Shown: positions 32,711 through 43,017 of the stretch, piece by piece
Layout of the letters: each line of letters opens with the position of its first letter
Numbering within the stretch: position 1 is the stretch's first letter
Source: Novipirellula caenicola
Lineage (GTDB): Bacteria > Planctomycetota > Planctomycetia > Pirellulales > Pirellulaceae
Direction: 5' to 3'
DNA: 64,000 bases
Assembly: GCF_039545035.1 (NCBI RefSeq)
Contig: NZ_BAABRO010000001.1
Location: 62,001 to 126,000 of the forward strand
Position numbers and translations under genes: made by a program
Notes under the pieces: generated by a model
Database searches by the model: none
Told to the model about the DNA's origin: nothing
The model's input: only the letters and a program-made list of their open reading frames with translations

Positions 32711-32911
32711 CTACCGCCCCAGCTGCTGCGGATCCATTGCATCGTGCAATGACTGAGGACTCGCAAATTCAGACTGCGAATCTAACAATGCTTGCAGCTG
32801 GCGGTCGATCCAATCGACCAGTTCCTTCTTTGCTTGCGAATTGGGCAAAACATCGATTTCGAATGTCGAGGTCTTCATACCCCAAAGGTCGCAGGGCGGT
32901 GTTGTCTTCAT
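32711..32911 (-). CDS. small conserved-looking protein
   Basis: 66 residues, polar, helical: VLPNSQAKKELVDWIDRQLQALLDSQSEFASPQ. A good AAGGAG sits about 10 nt before the ATG, and a strong terminator lies 70 nt after the stop. Together these support a real transcription unit despite the short length. No domain is recognised. MKTSTFEIDVLPNSQAKKE could be an alternative start at residue 12. Confidence 0.6.
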   Translation of the reverse strand: MKTTPPCDLWGMKTSTFEIDVLPNSQAKKELVDWIDRQLQALLDSQSEFASPQSLHDAMDPQQLGR

Positions 32912-33893
32912 CGAATCAAGCTCCTTCGATATTGCTGCGTTCCTTCCCTGGATCTAGCTCACATCCATCCATGGAAGATCAAGGATCGCTAACGCATTGG
33001 TGGTCGAATGAATATTCCTGAATCATTTGAATTGCGACCCACGATAAAGGTCTCGTCGATTTAGAACCCCCAGAGGCTTGGAAGTTCCAAACAGGCCTGT
33101 CGACGTAAGAAAAACCTGCACAATTCAAACACGATGCGGCAAGCCGCGAGCGAGATTCCCTTCACCCGCTGTTTGCCACGGACATGCAAATTATCTACCT
33201 ACGATCTGGAGCTGCCAAGACGCATCTTTGCTGAGAAGGGTGGATCAGCGGGAAACCGCTCTCACTCGCTATCAAAGCCTGTTAAAAAGAGCCCAAAACG
33301 TGATCTCTGGTGATACGCTTAGTTTCGCCACAATCGAAATTGCGAGCGTCATGCGGACACGAAAGCCATCGTTAAAGACGCAAGCGATTGTTTCCCGCAT
33401 GTCGATTCAGAAATTGAGACGACTTCGCCGGCGAGGTGCCTTGTATTTGGAGAGCTGACCCAACCGCCGTAGATTGCTGACTTATCCATTTGGCTCATTT
33501 GGCGTAGCGGAAGCCGTCAAGACTTTCGTCTAATGTTTTATGCTTTCGAAACTCTTGACGGCTTGTTGTTTTGGTGAAGTTTCCTGCGGCAAGGGTCGTA
33601 TGATGGACTTCCTAGTCCGTCGTACGACTCATTCAACAAGTCGTCAACGATTTTCGTTTCATGGTTTTATTCCCACGAAACTCTTGACGAGTTCCGCTAC
33701 GAATCGGTGGCCGCCCAAAACTCTTGACGAGTTTCGCTACGCAGTGCTGGCCGACTGCTGCGGCTTATCATGAAAATCATTTTTTTGCATTACCTGGGTG
33801 CTGGTGATTTCGAACACAATGAAGTGATTGACAGCCGACGATAATTTTAATCAGAAGCCGACGTGTGGACCGCCGCGGGAGAGAAACGACAGC
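32912..33893. other. intergenic region rich in dispersed repeats
   Basis: About 980 bp. A 126-codon plus-strand frame (33078-33458) exists, but I do not trust it. From 33480 to 33770 short elements recur: CGTAGCGGAAGCCGTCAAGA, AACTCTTGACGAGTTTCGCTACG (twice in part) and TCGTATGATGGACTTCCTAG (also at 60782). These are inverted or direct copies of one family scattered over the window. Confidence 0.6.
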
Positions 33894-35780
33894 ATGCTAA
33901 AAGAAATCTTGCAATCGAGCCAACTATGCTGCGGACTGAATGATGCTCACGCTCAGCAGGTCATTGATGCCTGCCGATTGGTTGCGTACCAGAGCGGTGA
34001 CGTCATCTTCTCGGAAGACGATCCGGGCGACAGCATGTTTATTGTGGTCAAAGGACGAGTCAAAATCGAAACGGCAGCGTCGGCCGGTGCGGTGCGTTTT
34101 ATCGACCATTTGGATGTGGGTGAACATTTTGGCGAGATCGCGATGCTGACCGGCGGTCGCCGCGCGGTGATGATGACCGCGGTGATGGATTGCGAATTAC
34201 TCGAATTGAAACAGGATGCGTTTCAGCAATTGATTTTGACGGTCCCGGGATTGGCGGCGAACGCTTGTCGCACGCTTGGTTTTCGGCTGCGTCGCGAGGC
34301 ACACGGACAACAACGACGCAGCCGTCCACGGGTGATCGGAATCGTTAACCAGCATACGGGCACGATGTTCTTTGCGTCTCGGTTCGCCACGGCGTTGGCG
34401 GCCGAAGGCGACCAAGTATGTGTGATTGCCGAGGAAGCGATTCATTCGGCGGAGGCAGGAACATCGTCGTTTCAAAACAGCCGTATTCCAGCCAACTTAG
34501 CGGGGCAGGAAAAATCGGAGTGGATTCGCAAGTACGTGCTCGACCACCAACGCCGTGAAGACGCCACGCTCGTCAATCTTTCGCCCAAGCTATCGATCGA
34601 AACGTTCGCAGCGATCCTGCCTCAGTGCGAACAAGTGTGGTGGTTGGTCACACCCGATGACCTGGGACATGCAACCTATCGGCTGCATACCTTGTTAAAG
34701 GCTCAGCCGGCACTTGCATCGCGAATCCACTGGATGTGGATGACCGACGATACGCAACAACCACCTCATGCTCCCGCGATCGCCAGTTCGTTGGCGCAGC
34801 CGGACTTTAAGATCAGCCTCGACACCACACCGCAACTTGCATCGCGCCAGCAGCGACAAAGTTTGTCGCGACTTATCCGTCACGTTCACGGCACGCGGAT
34901 AGGCTTGGCGTTAGGGGGCGGGGCGGCGCGAGGATTGGCACATCTAGGAGTCCTGAAGGCACTGGAGCGTGAAGGCATCTATTTTGATTTGATTTCGGGT
35001 ACCAGCGCCGGTGCATTGATCGCGCTACCTTATGCGTTCGGCTGGGAACTCGAACGTGCGATCGAGACGTTCAAGGAGGATTTGACGCCCAGTTGGTTCT
35101 TCCGATACCTGCCACGAGGGAACCAGTGGTATATGGCAAGCAAGTTTTGGACTGGCGGATGGGAACCGATGCTCCGCCGCCACTTTGCGGACGTCCAATT
35201 GCAGCAGCTGCAAATCCCCCTTAGCACCGTCGCGGTCGACTTGATCAGCGGGCGTCAAGTCATCCGTGATCGAGGCGATGCGGTCGATGCGGTGCTCGAA
35301 AGTATTAACCTACCCAAGATCTCGCGTCCAATTTTGCGTGACGGTATGGCGTTGGTCGATGGAGGCATCTTCAACAATGTGCCAGCGGATTTGTTGTTGG
35401 ACCGCGGAGCCGATCTTGTCGTTGGCGTTGATGTCGCAGCAAAATTAACTCCGCAATTTGCCGGCAACACGCCATCCACCCCGACCGAACAAATGCGGCG
35501 ACCGGGACGCTTGGAAACGCTGATGCGAGTCAACGAAGTTCAAGATCACGAGATAACCGCCTTGCGTACCAAATCGGTTGACCTAATGATCGCCGTGGAT
35601 ACGTCGGCGTTTGATTTTGCCGATTTCACTCAGGCACGCCAATTGGCAGCGATTGGAGAAATCGCGGCGGAGAAAATGGTGCCGCAGTTTCGTCAACTGC
35701 TAGCCGAGCAAAAGGAATCCGAATCGGTGGGAGCGTCGCGTTTCACTTGCGAATTGCCCGCCCGAAGTGTGGCCGGCTAA
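33894..35780 (+). CDS. cyclic-nucleotide-binding patatin-like phospholipase
   Basis: 628 residues from ATG 33894 (GGGAGAG 12 nt upstream); the frame can start with TTG at 33828. Domain order: a cNMP-binding domain (about 5-120) with GDSMFIVVKGRVKIE and HFGEIAMLTGGRRAV, though the usual RxA phosphate loop is altered; a Rossmann-like middle region (about 140-320) starting RVIGIVNQHTGTMFFASRFA; and a patatin domain (from about 335) with GLALGGGAARGLAHLGVL, the nucleophile GTSAGAL (Ser near 370) and the catalytic Asp in VDGGIFNN. The layout recalls neuropathy target esterase-type lysophospholipases. Likely peripheral to the inner membrane. Confidence 0.9.
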   Translation: MLKEILQSSQLCCGLNDAHAQQVIDACRLVAYQSGDVIFSEDDPGDSMFIVVKGRVKIETAASAGAVRFIDHLDVGEHFGEIAMLTGGRRAVMMTAVMDCELLELKQDAFQQLILTVPGLAANACRTLGFRLRREAHGQQRRSRPRVIGIVNQHTGTMFFASRFATALAAEGDQVCVIAEEAIHSAEAGTSSFQNSRIPANLAGQEKSEWIRKYVLDHQRREDATLVNLSPKLSIETFAAILPQCEQVWWLVTPDDLGHATYRLHTLLKAQPALASRIHWMWMTDDTQQPPHAPAIASSLAQPDFKISLDTTPQLASRQQRQSLSRLIRHVHGTRIGLALGGGAARGLAHLGVLKALEREGIYFDLISGTSAGALIALPYAFGWELERAIETFKEDLTPSWFFRYLPRGNQWYMASKFWTGGWEPMLRRHFADVQLQQLQIPLSTVAVDLISGRQVIRDRGDAVDAVLESINLPKISRPILRDGMALVDGGIFNNVPADLLLDRGADLVVGVDVAAKLTPQFAGNTPSTPTEQMRRPGRLETLMRVNEVQDHEITALRTKSVDLMIAVDTSAFDFADFTQARQLAAIGEIAAEKMVPQFRQLLAEQKESESVGASRFTCELPARSVAG

Positions 35781-35933
35781 ATGAATGCCAATCTCTCAAT
35801 CTCGCTTCGCGCGATTCCGGCTAGTCTCAATGCCTCAATTTATGGGTTATGGCAAAACATTAAAGTCATTGATCGCGTCCCAGCGACCTCGATTGCCAAA
35901 TCTACTTCTCGTACCTGATGGACACTCCAAATT

Positions 35934-37055
35934 TTGAATCGTCGCTGCATCGCATTACTTGGGATTGGACACACAAACGCCGAGATCGTTCGTCGCTGGA
36001 TCGATTCGCCGATCCCCGATTGTCGTCTTGTGTGTATCTCTAAATTTCCGTTCACCACCTATTCGGGAATGTTACCGGGAACGCTGGCGAATCAATTTGC
36101 AATCGACGAAATGCAAATCGCCCTCGCTCCGCTGGCCGAGCGAGCGGGAGCGGAATTGATCTTGGACGAATGCACCGGACTTGACGTGGACGCTCGAGAG
36201 CTGCGTTTTGCCAATCAACCACCGTTGCCGTTTGACGCACTCTCGATCGGAATTGGATCGATGCCCGCAGGTTGGGACCAGCACGAGTCGCCAAACCTTG
36301 TTCCTGTTAAACCGATGCAAACGTTTATTGAACGGCTCAGCCAGCAACTCGTTGCGTGCCGTGATTCGTCCGATCGCGTGCCGAAGATCGTTGTGGTCGG
36401 TGGTGGCGTTGCCGGAGTCGAGATCGCGTTTTGCCTTCACACGCGAATGCAACAATTGTTTCCCAACCATCGCGTTTCGATCGAGATTGTGACCAGCGGG
36501 GACCAGATCGCTGACGGGATGAGCCGCCGAAGCATCCAGCAACTGCGTCGGTTATTGTCAGCGCGAATGATCGACGTGACCACTGATTTTCAAGTCGACA
36601 ACGTCAGTGAAGACGAGGTGATTGACGACCGTGGTAAGCGCCGCCGGGCTGACGTGGCGATTTGGGCAACCGGCGCCGCGGCACCCCCGTTGCTCGGAGC
36701 GTTGAACCTGCCGACCGATGACCGTGGTTTTCTGTTGACCGAGAACACGCTGCGGACGGTATGCGGGGCGCCTATCTTCGCCGTCGGCGATAGTGGGACG
36801 ATCGAGGGTGATCCCACGCCCAAAGCCGGTGTGTTTGCGGTTCGCCAAGCGCCACTGTTATGGAAAAATTTGGAGGCGACTCTCCAACGCACGGCGCTCA
36901 CCCGCTACACACCGCAAAAAGAGTTTTTGAGAATCTTGAATACCGGCGATGGAAAATCGCTGCTGCAATACAAAGGCCACAGCTTTCACGCCCGTTGGTG
37001 TTGGCAGCTCAAGTGGTGGATTGACAAACGGTTTATCCAACAATATCAGGTTTAA
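35934..37055 (+). CDS. FAD-dependent pyridine nucleotide-disulfide oxidoreductase, TIGR03169-like
   Basis: 373 residues with a TTG start; the Gly-rich FAD motif ALLGIGHTNAEIVRRW begins at residue 7, so no later start is possible. YSGMLPGTLANQF, the NAD(P)H motif VVVGGGVAGVEIAF (about 145-158) and the second FAD region PIFAVGDSGTIEGDPTPKAGVFAVRQAP identify it. It is close to oxidoreductases that occur fused to or beside selenide, water dikinase (SelD), but no selD is in this window. It may be a NADH:quinone-type enzyme. The downstream neighbour is convergent, 30 bp away. Confidence 0.82.
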   Translation: MNRRCIALLGIGHTNAEIVRRWIDSPIPDCRLVCISKFPFTTYSGMLPGTLANQFAIDEMQIALAPLAERAGAELILDECTGLDVDARELRFANQPPLPFDALSIGIGSMPAGWDQHESPNLVPVKPMQTFIERLSQQLVACRDSSDRVPKIVVVGGGVAGVEIAFCLHTRMQQLFPNHRVSIEIVTSGDQIADGMSRRSIQQLRRLLSARMIDVTTDFQVDNVSEDEVIDDRGKRRRADVAIWATGAAAPPLLGALNLPTDDRGFLLTENTLRTVCGAPIFAVGDSGTIEGDPTPKAGVFAVRQAPLLWKNLEATLQRTALTRYTPQKEFLRILNTGDGKSLLQYKGHSFHARWCWQLKWWIDKRFIQQYQV

Positions 37056-37085
37056 TTGCGTTCAGTTGGCCATCTCAGCAACCAC

Positions 37086-38630
37086 TTAGCGGACCGTTTT
37101 TAGCAAGCGAAACACTTGGTTCTTGAGCGTTTTAAAGCGGTCGTCGCTCAATTTTCGGTAAAATGCTTTGAGGATCGCCGCGCCGTGTCCATGGTCCAGG
37201 TGTGCGACCATTTGTGAAACCACATCATCGAGTGTCCCCGAGTCAATCGGATGCTCGGTTCCGGTGTAAACACACGCATAACCAGAGACTTTATCGCCAA
37301 ACAATTCACGTGCGTACTGAACCGCCGACGCCATCGATTCTTCTTTCAGGGCGTGGGGTTGTCGCCAATCATAGGGCGGGTCCCATTCCCGAACGGGTCG
37401 CAATAGATCGATGTGAGTCAGCACCACAATGACGGCCGGAGGTTTCAATTTGCGGTCTTGTTCATAGACCGCAGCCACTTCGTCTAGCATTTGCCGATCG
37501 GCGTCTCGCGCCGATGAATTGGCTGCCATCACCAGCAAGATGATGTCCGCGGTTTTTGCCGCCTTTTGAATTTCGGCCAATTGGTAGCGACTGACATCCG
37601 CTTCATCGTACCCAGGTGTATCGAGTAGCGTGACCTGATTATTGGATCCCGGGACTGTGTATTGATGCCGAGTCACGCTGCGTGTTTCCGGAAGCACGTT
37701 GGTCACGGCGACTTGGTTATGCAGTAGCGAGTTGACCAAGCTTGACTTCCCCGCATTGACTTGTCCCATCACTGCAATCGTGGTCGACAGATCGGCCAGA
37801 TCATCGATCGAAGTATCGCCTCGATCAAACTCATGAGCGACGTCGGCCATTTCCGAGAATTTCGATCGATACAACCGCGATCCGCTCCGCAATCGGCCGC
37901 TGTACATTTCGATCAAGTAATAGCCGAGTTGTCGCAGGAACCGTTGATAGAAACCGCGAATCAATTCGTTTTGAAGTTCAACGGTGACGTTCGCGGATTT
38001 TCGCCACAGCGGATAGGCCAACATTTTGGCGGGATTCAGTACTGCGGAACCAACGTAGACCACCTTTTGGACGACATCCAGCGCGTTGACCACTTTGGGC
38101 AACCGCTTGATTTGGCCGATCGTTGCCAAATCGCTGCCGGGGATCGACTCGAGCACCCATTGTTCAAGGTCTTCAGCGGCCAAGTGAATCACCGCCAAGA
38201 TTTCCACCAAAGTCAGCGGATGGAAAAACTCGTCGCGGGTGCGGTTGTGGTAATGTTTAGCTAATCGCTCGGCGAGGATCTGGGCATCGCGAATGTAGCG
38301 ATTGAAATCCATGATCGTTTCGGAATCGATGTTTTGGACTTCGCGCCGATATTCTTCGACGATTTGGATCGCCGAGCTATCGAGCGGCGTCCAGAAATCG
38401 GGTGCCGACAACGGTTTGCCTGAAAAAGATCGGTGTACCTTGGGCGGTTTCCAAATCTTTCCGATCAACCACGCTGTTCCCCACATCCCCGGCAACAGCC
38501 ACACGATTTTGTAGAACCAACCGGTCTGGTAAATGGCAAACGCCCCGATGGCGACATAACACGCCACCGGCAGCGTCCACAGAACGAACAGCACGACAAA
38601 CCGCAAACTGATCCCACGGATCCAATTCAT
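37086..38630 (-). CDS. membrane-associated GTPase (Era/dynamin-like), second of a pair
   Basis: 514 residues from ATG 38630, which overlaps the TGA of the first GTPase (ATGA) and has GGAGAG upstream. Two N-terminal membrane segments (about 8-35 and 40-58) precede a helical region (about 80-280). A GTPase domain follows: G1 GQVNAGKSS, G3 LLDTPGYDE, G4 VVLTHIDLL. The THID variant of TKxD is seen in several bacterial members. The C-terminus is basic. Such proteins act in membrane remodelling or cell envelope stress in other bacteria; the role here is inferred only. Confidence 0.85.
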   Translation of the reverse strand: MNWIRGISLRFVVLFVLWTLPVACYVAIGAFAIYQTGWFYKIVWLLPGMWGTAWLIGKIWKPPKVHRSFSGKPLSAPDFWTPLDSSAIQIVEEYRREVQNIDSETIMDFNRYIRDAQILAERLAKHYHNRTRDEFFHPLTLVEILAVIHLAAEDLEQWVLESIPGSDLATIGQIKRLPKVVNALDVVQKVVYVGSAVLNPAKMLAYPLWRKSANVTVELQNELIRGFYQRFLRQLGYYLIEMYSGRLRSGSRLYRSKFSEMADVAHEFDRGDTSIDDLADLSTTIAVMGQVNAGKSSLVNSLLHNQVAVTNVLPETRSVTRHQYTVPGSNNQVTLLDTPGYDEADVSRYQLAEIQKAAKTADIILLVMAANSSARDADRQMLDEVAAVYEQDRKLKPPAVIVVLTHIDLLRPVREWDPPYDWRQPHALKEESMASAVQYARELFGDKVSGYACVYTGTEHPIDSGTLDDVVSQMVAHLDHGHGAAILKAFYRKLSDDRFKTLKNQVFRLLKTVR

Positions 38631-39808
38631 TTGGCTCTCCACAGTTCATGGCCGCGTTTGAGTTCTTCGGCAAAGATCTCCTTAAGCTGCTCGGAACTGG
38701 GCACGTGTCCCTGCCGCAAATCGGCAAAATACCAATCCCACGACATGCCCAGCGCATAGGTAAACGCGAAGGAAGTGGCGGCGCCGGCGGCGATTCCGAC
38801 CCAAGGGATAAATTTCAAAATGCCTCGCATGCCCAAACGCACAGCCACACGGGTGCCTGCGGCACTGCTGAGCACCGCCCAACGCGCTGGTGTGATCTCT
38901 TGATCGTAAATTTTGGCAAGCTTCATTGCCAAATGCGTTTGGATGCCCAAGACGATGGGGATATCAACCCATGGCACCGGAACGGCTCCCGCGGTTCCGG
39001 CTAAAGCGCTGGACGCCAACACCTGCCACCGTGCGCGTCGTTGCCGCGACGAGGCATTGTCGGTCTTGGAGTCGTTGAGTGTCAAAATCGCTTGGCGATA
39101 CGCATGCGGCAATTGTTCCAAGATCGCATGTTTCAGCCGGTCGCCACCGAAATTAGGATCCGCAAATCCGTCTTCCAATTGGGTCAGATCAACGGGGATC
39201 ACGGCGTCATGTAATCCCGCAAACTGGTTGACTTTTTCTTGGATCAAATCGGGCAACGGATCGGGAACCGATGGGCGCTGATCATCGCCGTCCAACTCGG
39301 CGGGATCCGTAAAAGGATCGGGCCCGTCGGACAAATCGATCCCGCCGATCACTTCGTGCAAACAGGTCAGCACCAACATGATCGGTCGATGCGGTGACGC
39401 TTTTCGAATCCGCCGCAGCGGTTCGATCACACGATGCAGCGCATGGTCGCCGATTCGGACGGTGACAATCATCAGTTGAGTCGAATCGGCGAACGCTGCG
39501 ATATCGTCGCTGGGATCGTAATTGGCTTCGGCGAGCCCCCGGGTGTCAAAAAACGAAAGCAGCGGTTCGAGCGAATCCGGAAAATCGAACCGCCGCGAGG
39601 TCTTCGTTTCGGGCCGATAGCCTTCGCCGATCGTCGCGTCTTCGGCGCCGGTCAAAAACCGAACGACCGAACTTTTTCCGCTTCCCGTTTTCCCAAACAG
39701 CCAAATAGTGGGCACCGGTGTCTTGTCACGAATCTCTTGAATTTGTTTTTCGTAGTCCGCGTCATCTTCAGGACGTCCGCTACGCCAATTCCATCGTGCC
39801 AATGCCAT
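38627..39808 (-). CDS. GTPase with C-terminal DUF697-type membrane domain, first of a pair
   Basis: 393 residues. An N-terminal P-loop GTPase (LFGKTGSGKSSVVRFLTG about 37-54; G3 FFDTRGLAE; a G4-like VLTCLHEV) is joined to a C-terminal region (about 255-365) with SSALAGTAGAVPVPWVDIPIVLGIQTHLA and SSAAGTRVAVRLGMRGILKFIPWVG, which fits DUF697 as in YcjF-like proteins. The lack of the normal TKxD makes guanine specificity uncertain. It overlaps the second GTPase by 4 bp, so the two are co-translated and may form a heteromeric membrane complex. Confidence 0.85.
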   Translation of the reverse strand: MALARWNWRSGRPEDDADYEKQIQEIRDKTPVPTIWLFGKTGSGKSSVVRFLTGAEDATIGEGYRPETKTSRRFDFPDSLEPLLSFFDTRGLAEANYDPSDDIAAFADSTQLMIVTVRIGDHALHRVIEPLRRIRKASPHRPIMLVLTCLHEVIGGIDLSDGPDPFTDPAELDGDDQRPSVPDPLPDLIQEKVNQFAGLHDAVIPVDLTQLEDGFADPNFGGDRLKHAILEQLPHAYRQAILTLNDSKTDNASSRQRRARWQVLASSALAGTAGAVPVPWVDIPIVLGIQTHLAMKLAKIYDQEITPARWAVLSSAAGTRVAVRLGMRGILKFIPWVGIAAGAATSFAFTYALGMSWDWYFADLRQGHVPSSEQLKEIFAEELKRGHELWRAK

Positions 39809-39994
39809 TCGTGCCGCGTCGATTCGTATGCATGCTGTGGGAGAGAAGGGTCAGTGGAAATTGTAGGGCAAGTCGCGAGATCTTTCGATTGGGCCGCATT
39901 GCCTGAGACCCTGTTGCCGGCACGTCCGCTGCGACGGCCCTGAAAACGGGCCCCATCGCAGCAAAAGATCATGGCCGACAAACTCGCGACGACG

Positions 39995-41434
<1,440 letters not shown>

Positions 41435-41840
41435 ATTTGATAAATCCAGGGTGTAAAGGAACTTGTCAGAGCGTAAGTGACAGATGTTGGTGAATTGTAC
41501 ATCCGCTACGGGGGGCGATTTCATTGTAATGCGTCGGCACCGTCGTGAGTACAACGCCCGCAAACCTTGGAAAGCTGTGACGAATATTCGGACTACGTTG
41601 GTCACTTGCGCAAAAGTAGGGCTCTTGGGGAACAGGATTCCTGTGACAGCTGCCTCGATCGTGACGATCATTTGGCTTAGTGCACCACGGATCTGCGAGG
41701 ATGCGGAATCCGCCACCGATGAATTGGCCCCAAAACATGGGGAATCGTGGTCACGCGACGACGACTGGCTCGACTAATTTTCGCGTATTCTCGGCAGCCG
41801 GCCTGATTCCGTTCCGCCCGGACACAGGCCTGCAGCCTAG
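41435..41840. other. intergenic region between divergent genes
   Basis: 406 bp without a supported gene; presumably contains both promoters. Nothing else seen. Confidence 0.5.
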
Positions 41841-42761
41841 GTGACGCCCCCGCTTTTGATGAAAGATGCCATGGAACCTTCCTTGAGAATTTTCGACGAA
41901 GAAACGGGGAACCCCAAAGCGCTGCGAATCGGCAGCCGGTTGGACAAATACCGGATTGTCAGCCGCTTGGGCGAAGGAGGATTCGCGACCGTTTACGCCG
42001 CTCATGACACGATCGAAGACCGCCGGGTGGCGCTAAAGATCCCTGACACTCGCTATGTCGCCAACACCCAATCGGTGGACGACCTGAAACGCGAAGTGCG
42101 AATCATGGCCAAACTGCGGCACCCCGGAATCTTGGAACTCAAGGACGCTCGGTTCGTCGAAGGCCATTTCGTGATGGTCTTTCCGCTGGGAGAACAAACG
42201 TTGGCCGATCGGCTCAGTCGCCGCTTGGCTCGCGCCACCGCGATCGATTATTCACTGCAGATGATCGATGCCGTCGCTCACGCCCATCAACAACGTGTCC
42301 TGCACCGCGACATCAAACCCGATAACTTCATTCTGTTTCCGAACCAAACGATTCGTTTAACCGATTTTGGCTTGGCCCGAATTCAACGCAACGGCAAACA
42401 CGTGTCGGCATCGGGCACGCTAGGCTACATGGCTCCCGAACAAGCGATGGGACATCCCGGGTTTCGCAGCGATGTGTTTTCACTCGGTTTGGTTCTGTAC
42501 CGCATGCTATCGGGCGAACTGCCCGACTATCCATTCGAAGCCCCGTTGCCAGGTTACCAAAAGCTTCGCCGCGGATTGTCCGCTGATTTTGTGTCCCTGA
42601 TTCGCAAGGCCATCGATCCGGTCCCTAATCGACGTTTTCGTGACGCGATCGCGATGCAAAACGCAGTCAGCCGGATTCGCTATCCGCTGAGCGACCGCAG
42701 CATCAGTCAACTCGGACGAACCGAGACGACGTCGCGAATCAGCCAACGCCGCGCGGGTTGA
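41841..42761 (+). CDS. Ser/Thr protein kinase (Hanks type)
   Basis: 306 residues from GTG 41841, with ATGs at 41859 and 41871 as alternatives. It is a complete soluble kinase domain: GEGGFATVYAAHD (Gly loop), VALKIPD (Lys), HRDIKPDNFIL (catalytic Asp), DFGLARIQ and GTLGYMAPEQ, then HPGFRSDVFSLGLVLYRML. No membrane segment or sensor domain follows, unlike most planctomycete kinases; the last 45 residues are basic. Targets unknown. Confidence 0.92.
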   Translation: MTPPLLMKDAMEPSLRIFDEETGNPKALRIGSRLDKYRIVSRLGEGGFATVYAAHDTIEDRRVALKIPDTRYVANTQSVDDLKREVRIMAKLRHPGILELKDARFVEGHFVMVFPLGEQTLADRLSRRLARATAIDYSLQMIDAVAHAHQQRVLHRDIKPDNFILFPNQTIRLTDFGLARIQRNGKHVSASGTLGYMAPEQAMGHPGFRSDVFSLGLVLYRMLSGELPDYPFEAPLPGYQKLRRGLSADFVSLIRKAIDPVPNRRFRDAIAMQNAVSRIRYPLSDRSISQLGRTETTSRISQRRAG

Positions 42762-42789
42762 TCACGAATCACCGCCCCTACGGCCGATG

Positions 42790-42890
42790 TCATCTACTTT
42801 CGTGGCGGCACCGCGCAAGCCGTCCGGTTGCAGCGAGTAAAGCGTTCGACATTGACCGGGCAGCGTGCGTCGCACCGCGATAAAAACCAC
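42790..42890. repeat. dispersed intergenic repeat, copy 1
   Basis: CGCAAGCCGTCCGGTTGCAG, then CGAG, and AGCGTTCGACATTGACCGGG are shared with 60700-60775 in the same order. Intergenic, non-coding. Confidence 0.65.
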
Positions 42891-42939
42891 GCGGCTAGTG
42901 CCAAAGTAGATGGCAATGGATCCGACGGCGACGTCCGTT

Positions 42940-42966
42940 GCCCAATTCGACTGGGCTTTTTCTTGT
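42940..42966 (+). terminator. intrinsic terminator
   Basis: Stem GCCCA/TGGGC with a 7-nt loop, followed by five Ts and a T-rich tail. It lies between the kinase and the gene at 43018, reading in their direction. Confidence 0.65.
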
Positions 42967-43017
42967 TTCTGCGCTACAATCCAGTGACCTCTTCGGATCT
43001 CGTCTACTGGATTTCTC

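Noticed and set aside
33078-33458. 126-codon plus-strand frame
   Set aside because: The first half has no coding character, no ribosome site is present and no domain is recognised. The basic C-terminal part looks helical but is not enough to call a gene.
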